Positions 14,198 to 18,355 of a stretch of 18,355 nt of DNA are shown one piece after another. Where the stretch lies: the NCBI GenBank assembly GCA_037443685.1, contig JBBINX010000043.1, positions 1-18,355 of the forward strand, read 5' to 3'. This DNA comes from JAHJRJ01 sp037443685. GTDB lineage: Bacteria; Bacteroidota; Ignavibacteria; UBA10030; BY39. Positions within the stretch are counted from its first letter, which is position 1; each line of letters starts with the position of its first letter. The translations under genes and the position numbers were made by a program. The notes under the pieces are model-generated. The model was not told where the DNA came from and ran no database searches. It saw only the letters and a program-made list of their open reading frames with translations.

Positions 14198-15774
14198 ATT
14201 GCTCCCTGTTGTGTAACTAATTTTATTGCTTGTGGGATTCGTGATTGAATATCGAGAGCCATTATACTACTTTCGCCTAACTTTTCTTTTGCAATATCAC
14301 CAGCTAAGCCGTGTAAAAACACTCCCGCATATGCAGCTTCAAAATCATTGATTCCTTGCGCCCACAAACCACCGATTATACCAGCTAAGACATCGCCGGA
14401 ACCGGCTGTTGCCATTCCAGCATTGCCAGTCGAGTTAACTATCACTCTGCCGTCAGCTGATGCTGTTATACTTGGTGCACCTTTTAACACTAATGTTAAT
14501 TTATTTCCTTTGGCAAACTTTCGCGCGATGGTGACCTTATCCTTCTCAATTTCATTGATACTCAAACCAGTTAATCGAGAGAACTCGCCATTATGAGGAG
14601 TAAGTATGACGTTTTTGGATAAACGATTTTTGATTAATTTTGAATTTTGGGATAACATGGTCAGCCCATCAGCATCAATCAGCATTGGTTTATCAAATTC
14701 CATTAAAATTTTCCAGACTAATTTTTCGGTTTCTTCATTCAAAGAAAGTCCACAGCCAATAATTAAATGACTTGCCCAGTCGATGAACTTTTTGATCTGA
14801 TGATACGCTTTTAAGCTGACAGCCCCATCCTCTGTGGCATTGAGGGGATTCACCATTACTTCCGTTAGTTTCTTCGCAAGTATTGGATAAACTGATGAAG
14901 GCGTTCCTAACACTGTTGCACCTGCTCCCACTCTCATTGCGGATTGGGTAGCCATTGTTGCTGCTCCCGTATAACCTTTAGAGCCAGCCAAAACGAATAT
15001 CTTTCCTAAATTGTATTTATGGACTGTCTTTATACGCTTCGGAATGATTGTCCGGATGTCTTCTATACTAATCGTAAAAGTTCTAAAATTTGAATTGTCA
15101 GTAACAGAACGGGGAATAGATATACCAACAGCCTTTAATTCTTTAATGTAATTTATTGATTTACCTAATGTTAGGCCAATTTTCTTTAAACCCATCGTAA
15201 CTACCAAATCTGAATTCACTGCAATATTGGCAACATCTCCGTTGTCTGCATTTACACCCGATGGGATATCGATTGCGATTTTTGGAACATTCACAGAGTT
15301 AATAAAATCGACCACTTCCTTTACTTTTGGATCTACTATTCCTGTAAAACCAGTTCCAAAGATCGCATCTACTATAAAATCAAGGTTATCTATCTTCTTC
15401 AAAGTTTTAATATTCTGAAATTCCCTGATAACTAAAGGATTTCGAGATTTTCCTTTTTGAGCAATACTCTTACAAATTTTATAATTTATTAGGCCATCCC
15501 CCTTAAAATCGGATGGTTTATCTAAAAGAATTAAATTGACTTGAGACCCACGATTGTAAAGATGGCGTGCCACCACTAATCCGTCTCCTCCATTATTTCC
15601 CTTACCGCAAAAAATTAAAAATCTTTTTCCGTCTAATGCTCCATATTTTTTCTCAATTTCCTCGACGACGCTTCGACCGGCATTCTCCATTAAAACGATA
15701 GACGGAATTCCGAAATCTTCAATCGCAACGCGGTCGCACTCACGCATCTCATTTCGTGTTACGACTGGCTCCAT
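14194..15774 (-). CDS. nnr: Bifunctional NAD(P)H-hydrate repair enzyme
   Basis: Repairs hydrated, inactive NADH and NADPH. The N-terminal epimerase half (1 to about 230) converts R to S hydrates and carries GKGNNGGDG (57-65) and the catalytic-region Asp in VDAIFGTGF (135-143). The C-terminal ADP-dependent dehydratase half (about 245-526, ribokinase-like) has GSKGYTGAA (264-272), IDADGL (366-371), TPHNGEF (392-398) and the nucleotide-binding NAGMATAGSGD (451-461). The 526-residue length fits a fused enzyme with both halves intact. The start ATG overlaps the nuoN stop by one base (TAATG), a strong sign of translational coupling with a respiratory gene. Confidence 0.96.
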   Translation of the reverse strand: MEPVVTRNEMRECDRVAIEDFGIPSIVLMENAGRSVVEEIEKKYGALDGKRFLIFCGKGNNGGDGLVVARHLYNRGSQVNLILLDKPSDFKGDGLINYKICKSIAQKGKSRNPLVIREFQNIKTLKKIDNLDFIVDAIFGTGFTGIVDPKVKEVVDFINSVNVPKIAIDIPSGVNADNGDVANIAVNSDLVVTMGLKKIGLTLGKSINYIKELKAVGISIPRSVTDNSNFRTFTISIEDIRTIIPKRIKTVHKYNLGKIFVLAGSKGYTGAATMATQSAMRVGAGATVLGTPSSVYPILAKKLTEVMVNPLNATEDGAVSLKAYHQIKKFIDWASHLIIGCGLSLNEETEKLVWKILMEFDKPMLIDADGLTMLSQNSKLIKNRLSKNVILTPHNGEFSRLTGLSINEIEKDKVTIARKFAKGNKLTLVLKGAPSITASADGRVIVNSTGNAGMATAGSGDVLAGIIGGLWAQGINDFEAAYAGVFLHGLAGDIAKEKLGESSIMALDIQSRIPQAIKLVTQQGAI

Positions 15775-17198
15775 TATAAAAATAAATTATTTATAATTGT
15801 TAATAACACTGATGGGAAAACTCCCAACCCAAATAGCACTACTGCCGAAACAAAGAAAACCATGTTAAATACACCACTCGATGTAACAGGTATCGATAAT
15901 TCAGCCTCACGAAAATACATAACTACTACAAGACGCAAGTAGTAGTATGCTGAAACTGCTGACATCAGAACACCGATGATAACAAGCCAAGTAAGGTTCG
16001 CATTTACTGCGGCGGCGAATATATAATACTTTCCGAAAAATCCAGCAAATGGTGGGATGCCGATTAACGATAACATAAAGATTGCCATCATAGCGGCAAG
16101 AAAAGGATGTTTAGAATAGAGTCCCGCATAATCATCGAATGTAAGGTTTTTATCTTCTTCCTTTTCAATTATGGAGAGAATTCCGAATGCACCTAAATTC
16201 ATGAATGTGTATGCTGATAAATAAAAGAGGATTCCGCTTCTGCCAAGTTCATTTGCTGCAGCTAAACCGACTAACATATAGCCCGCGTGAGCTATACTCG
16301 AATACGCTAACATTCTTTTAATATTCGTCTGAGAAATTGCAATGACATTACCGATAATCATAGAAGCGGCAGCAAGCAAGGATAGAGTATCTTTTAAACG
16401 TTCCCCTTCTGCAAATGTATGAGCGAAGAACATCACTAAGACTGAAAACCCGGCAGCCTTAACACCCGTTGCCATAAAAGCAGTAACTGTCGTGGGTGCG
16501 CCTTCATAAACATCGGGAACCCACATATGGAATGGAACTGCTGCAACTTTAAACGCTAAACCAATAAGCAACAAGCCTAACCCAACCCAAAATAATGGCG
16601 TGTGAGTGTAAAAATTAAGATTACTCAGAATGGTATTAATATTTGTGGTTGTTGAAACACCGTAAATCAATGCCATTCCATACAGTAAAAATCCCGTGGC
16701 GAATGCACCTAATAGAAAATATTTGAGGGCAGCTTCATTCGATTTAATTCGTTTGCGCATAAAACCTGCGAGCACATAAAGGCAAATAGACATTAATTCG
16801 AGTCCCAAAAATATCACAATCATATCTGCCGCAGATGCCATTAGCATCATACCGATAGTTGCAAATAATATTAAGATATAATATTCGCCGTAATGAACTC
16901 TCTGTTTGATCAGATAATCTTTAGAAATTATGATTGTAAAAATTGCAGCGAGCATAAACAAAATACTGAAGAAACTTCCGTAACCCCCTACGTTCACCAT
17001 ATTAAAAAAGCTTGTCCCCTGCCAACCAATCGACTCAACAGCTAAACCGATAGAAATCACTAAGCCGATGAGCGTGACCAGATAGCTCGTGCTGGAGCTT
17101 TTACGGAACACTGCTTCGATGATGATAACGACGAAGGCAGTAACCGTTACACCAATTATTGGTAAAACGGTAAGAATATCTTTTACATTGAATTCCAT
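15774..17198 (-). CDS. nuoN: NADH-quinone oxidoreductase subunit N
   Basis: Antiporter-like membrane subunit of complex I that moves protons. The 474 residues have about 14 membrane helices. Key charged residues are present and sit near their E. coli counterparts: E134 (FLGLELMS), K217 (GLAFKVAAVPFH), K247 (ATGVKAAG) and K390 (AGFFGKYYIF). The signature VPFHMWVPDVYEGAPTTVTAF is intact. I choose ATG at 17198 over GTG at 17201 because AAGGA lies seven bases before the ATG. No other complex I gene is visible; upstream comes an 850-base gap and then an antiporter-like gene. It leads the operon ending at ribBA. Confidence 0.95.
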   Translation of the reverse strand: MEFNVKDILTVLPIIGVTVTAFVVIIIEAVFRKSSSTSYLVTLIGLVISIGLAVESIGWQGTSFFNMVNVGGYGSFFSILFMLAAIFTIIISKDYLIKQRVHYGEYYILILFATIGMMLMASAADMIVIFLGLELMSICLYVLAGFMRKRIKSNEAALKYFLLGAFATGFLLYGMALIYGVSTTTNINTILSNLNFYTHTPLFWVGLGLLLIGLAFKVAAVPFHMWVPDVYEGAPTTVTAFMATGVKAAGFSVLVMFFAHTFAEGERLKDTLSLLAAASMIIGNVIAISQTNIKRMLAYSSIAHAGYMLVGLAAANELGRSGILFYLSAYTFMNLGAFGILSIIEKEEDKNLTFDDYAGLYSKHPFLAAMMAIFMLSLIGIPPFAGFFGKYYIFAAAVNANLTWLVIIGVLMSAVSAYYYLRLVVVMYFREAELSIPVTSSGVFNMVFFVSAVVLFGLGVFPSVLLTIINNLFL

Positions 17199-17215
17199 CA
17201 CAAAATCCTTATTGG

Positions 17216-17243
17216 ATTATTGATATTTACTGGGTGATATCAA
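17216..17243 (-). promoter_or_regulatory. Candidate promoter of the nuoN-ribBA operon
   Basis: On the minus strand TTGATA (17238-17243) and AATAAT (17216-17221) are 16 bases apart, each one mismatch from the -35 and -10 consensus. The predicted start would leave a very short leader containing the AAGGA ribosome-binding site of nuoN. Confidence 0.4.
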
Positions 17244-17260
17244 ATTTCGGAAACGAATCT

Positions 17261-17280
17261 CCTCACCGCAAGCAGCGAGG
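17261..17280. repeat. Hairpin CCTCACCG/CAGCGAGG
   Basis: An eight-pair hairpin (one or two G-T pairs depending on strand) with a CAAG loop, about 60 bases upstream of nuoN. There is no T-run on either strand, so it is not a classical terminator. It lies just upstream of the candidate nuoN promoter. Confidence 0.45.
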
Positions 17281-17551
17281 TATCTGAAACCAAATTTTAT
17301 TTTATTCGCTTTAAGGGGCCAAGAATTTAATACTCGTGCGCCTTTGGCGGATTAAAGATAATAAAATCGGAATGAATTTACAAAATCAGTTGAAATGGGA
17401 GGTTTGAATCTCCTGTTTTTTGCAATACAACACCTTAATACATTTTTTAATTTTTATGTGTGTTAGAAACGAAGTAATGTGGCTGAAGAAGAAGTAGACT
17501 GTAAAAAATATCACAGCAGTTCATTCAATGGACTGATTCATGAGGAAAACT

Positions 17552-17602
17552 TCCCGAAGGTTATTTCAGTTCTTTCAGCTTAATCACGGCAAACCTTCGG
17601 GA
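17552..17602. repeat. Long-armed inverted repeat
   Basis: Perfect 11-base arms, TCCCGAAGGTT (17552-17562) and AACCTTCGGGA (17592-17602), enclose 29 bases. It could fold as a stem-loop on either strand. On the minus strand AGTTTTCC follows, which is too weak for a confident terminator. Confidence 0.55.
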
Positions 17603-17662
17603 GGAGATTGAGATTGGTTTATCTCGAAAATTACATTGCACTAGAAAAATAATCTAATCCTC

Positions 17663-17684
17663 GCATCAGCATAAATACTGATGC
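17663..17684. repeat. Inverted repeat GCATCAG/CTGATGC
   Basis: Perfect seven-base arms with an eight-base AT-rich loop. It is immediately followed on the plus strand by the A-run that forms the tail of the next terminator-like hairpin. Confidence 0.5.
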
Positions 17685-17690
17685 TATACA

Positions 17691-17710
17691 AAAAAACTCC
17701 GCTGAAGCGG
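17691..17710 (-). terminator. Candidate terminator of the antiporter-like gene
   Basis: On the minus strand TCCGC-TTCA-GCGGA is followed by GTTTTTTT, a compact GC stem with tetraloop and T-run. It is the clearest terminator downstream of the antiporter-like gene, though 340 bases after its stop. Confidence 0.55.
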
Positions 17711-17712
17711 AC

Positions 17713-17731
17713 TAAAACCTACAGACCGATT
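17713..17731. repeat. 19-base direct repeat, copy 1
   Basis: TAAAACCTACAGACCGATT, identical at 18 of 19 positions to 17999-18017. It is preceded by CGCTGA plus a seven-base insert, whereas copy 2 is preceded directly by CGCTGA. It lies between two hairpins. Confidence 0.7.
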
Positions 17732-17742
17732 TATCGGTTTTT
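17724..17742 (+). terminator. Terminator-like hairpin on the plus strand
   Basis: ACCGAT (17725-17730) and ATCGGT (17733-17738) pair around a tiny TT loop and are followed by TTTT. No plus-strand gene precedes it, so it is more likely one half of a two-hairpin repeat module with 17695-17710 than a working terminator. Confidence 0.35.
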
Positions 17743-17753
17743 GTTCGAACAAC

Positions 17754-17771
17754 ATCCGTCAGCTGACGGAT
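17754..17771. repeat. Perfect 18-base palindrome
   Basis: ATCCGTCAG joined to its own reverse complement CTGACGGAT, with no spacer. It is suitable as a dimeric protein-binding site or a cruciform. No gene start is near, so a regulatory role is not supported. Confidence 0.7.
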
Positions 17772-17841
17772 CATTCATGGTTGTGCGATTGATTTAACAC
17801 GCTCCGATCCAAGCAGGGGTCGAATGATGATTGCCAATGGC

Positions 17842-17869
17842 TAATTGTTAATTGCCAATTGACAATTGG
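17842..17869. repeat. Four-copy seven-base tandem repeat
   Basis: Four consecutive units of the pattern YAATTGN: TAATTGT, TAATTGC, CAATTGA, CAATTGG. The units differ only at the first and last positions. It is probably a product of replication slippage. Confidence 0.65.
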
Positions 17870-17883
17870 TCGTTGCATCTTGG

Positions 17884-17907
17884 CTGTCGTCAACCATTTG
17901 ACGACAG
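17884..17907. repeat. Inverted repeat CTGTCGTCAA/TTGACGACAG
   Basis: Perfect ten-base arms with a four-base loop CCAT. There is no T-run. It is one of the most stable hairpins in the gene-free region. Confidence 0.65.
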
Positions 17908-17959
17908 TTAGCTGTCAGCGAATGGGTGCTGAGAGCCGGGTTATTGACCTCGCATTACA

Positions 17960-17984
17960 GTGTGGTTCGACATGCTCACCACAC
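17960..17984. repeat. REP-like palindrome
   Basis: GTGTGGT (17960-17966) and ACCACAC (17978-17984) flank TCGACATGCTC. The core GGTTCGACATGCTCACC resembles the short palindromes of the type GGTTCGACAAGCTCACC that I recall from intergenic DNA of many environmental bacteria; that relation is from memory. Confidence 0.5.
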
Positions 17985-17998
17985 AACCAGAACGCTGA

Positions 17999-18017
17999 TA
18001 AAACCTACAAACCGATT
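17999..18017. repeat. 19-base direct repeat, copy 2
   Basis: TAAAACCTACAAACCGATT, one mismatch to 17713-17731. The hairpins that flank copy 1 are missing here, so this looks like a decayed copy. It ends about 30 bases after the antiporter-like gene on the minus strand. Confidence 0.7.
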
Positions 18018-18048
18018 CAAAAGTTTGTCCTAAAATCGAGAGATATCC

Positions 18049-18355
18049 TCAAATTACAACCACAGCAATTATAACAATAAAAATAATAAGGATCCCGCTT
18101 ATTATTAGCAAAGTTGAAGGACGTGAAATGTTTGGGTCATAATCGATATTAGCTCCGGATCGTTCCTTCAAGTTTAGATATGCAATAACATTTACTGGAT
18201 TCTTCCCAAAATATATTAACGTGTTTACTACCTTCATCAACATCTCATCTGTTTTATCGAAAATTGATACCACACCATCTACGAACAACCGCTCGATGAA
18301 ATTTTTAGGTCTTCTGTAAAACCAATCGAAGTCGAGCGAAATGAGCGGCTCTGCC
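18049..18355 (-). CDS. C-terminus of a proton-conducting antiporter subunit (MrpD/MnhD-like)
   Basis: Only the last 102 residues are in the window and the gene continues past its end; a TTG at 18288 is an internal codon, not a start. The visible part begins AEPLISLDFDWFYRRPKNFI. The DxDWFYR pattern after a hydrophobic core is typical of the C-terminal end of subunit-D-type cation/proton antiporters of the complex I antiporter family. An amphipathic stretch follows, then one membrane helix at the very end (STLLIISGILIIFIVIIAVV). Complex I NuoM or NuoL is less likely because their ends lack this motif. The assignment is by remembered motif and by the neighbouring nuoN; the transport function is inferred. 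Confidence 0.6.
   Translation of the reverse strand, partial: AEPLISLDFDWFYRRPKNFIERLFVDGVVSIFDKTDEMLMKVVNTLIYFGKNPVNVIAYLNLKERSGANIDYDPNISRPSTLLIISGILIIFIVIIAVVVI

Larger units (their letters stand above)
17244..18048. other. Gene-free, hairpin-rich intergenic region
   Basis: About 800 bases between the antiporter-like gene and nuoN with no credible reading frame on either strand. It holds many short inverted repeats: 17339-17349 (CGCC-TTT-GGCG), 17552-17562/17592-17602, 17663-17684, 17695-17710, 17724-17737, 17754-17771, 17884-17907 and 17960-17984. It also has a four-copy seven-base tandem repeat at 17842-17869 and a 19-base direct repeat (17713-17731 and 17999-18017). There are no transposase remnants. 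This looks like a collection of small dispersed intergenic elements. A small RNA cannot be excluded. Confidence 0.6.

Noticed and set aside
17244..18048. CRISPR array or insertion sequence
   Set aside because: The repeats differ from each other and are not evenly spaced; there are no cas genes, transposase frame or terminal repeats with target duplication.
17859..18074. Plus-strand open frame of 71 codons in the gene-free region
   Set aside because: It runs through several palindromes and direct repeats, has no ribosome-binding site, shows no recognisable protein pattern and overlaps the end of the antiporter-like gene.
18049..18288. Independent 79-residue small membrane protein starting at TTG
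   Set aside because: The frame stays open upstream to the window edge and encodes the conserved DFDWFYRRP stretch, so it is the end of a larger gene.

Overview
The window is chromosomal, AT-rich bacterial DNA. Every protein gene I can support reads on the minus strand, so transcription runs from high to low coordinates. The gene set points to the Bacteroidota/Chlorobiota group, and an Ignavibacteria- or Chlorobi-like organism is my best guess. The reasons are the run pheS-pheT-coiled-coil protein-zapA-rny, an RNase Y, a PheS with a four-cysteine insert, a fused RibBA, a bifunctional Nnr, and clear Shine-Dalgarno motifs, which Bacteroidia mostly lack. This placement rests on gene content and synteny only.

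Layout in the direction of transcription. (1) 18355-18049 is the C-terminus of a membrane protein that looks like a subunit-D-type cation/proton antiporter. (2) 18048-17202 is about 850 bases with no gene, rich in short hairpins, palindromes and small repeats. (3) 17198-9780 is a tightly packed run: nuoN, nnr, a VanZ-like gene, a CNNM/CorC-type CBS gene, tgt, yajC and ribBA. (4) 9776-8663 holds a candidate greA leader with a strong terminator hairpin, then greA and a CYTH-domain gene. (5) 8593-8055 holds a promoter, tRNA-Gly, a terminator, then tRNA-Cys, tRNA-Leu and tRNA-Val. (6) 8048-617 is a translation cluster: thrS, infC, rpmI, rplT, pheS, pheT, a small coiled-coil gene and zapA. (7) 550-330 is a 6S-like RNA. 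(8) 284-1 is the start of rny, cut by the window edge.

The translation cluster keeps the order known from E. coli (thrS-infC-rpmI-rplT-pheS-pheT). It supplies two aminoacyl-tRNA synthetases, initiation factor 3 and ribosomal proteins L35 and L20, and it is joined to a divisome regulator and RNA-metabolism genes. The upstream run mixes respiration (NuoN), repair of damaged NAD(P)H (Nnr), queuosine modification of tRNA (Tgt), Sec translocase accessory (YajC) and riboflavin supply (RibBA). Riboflavin feeds the flavin cofactors of respiration, but the run looks like general housekeeping, not one pathway.

I see no mobile element, CRISPR array, phage gene or obvious novel multi-gene system. The points most worth a second look are regulatory. 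infC appears to start at AUC. thrS begins six bases after a tRNA-Val gene. A promoter-plus-terminator arrangement precedes greA. A folded element lies between rplT and pheS. A two-hairpin repeat module sits in the gene-free region. Seven of eighteen protein genes with a visible start appear to use a non-AUG start codon.
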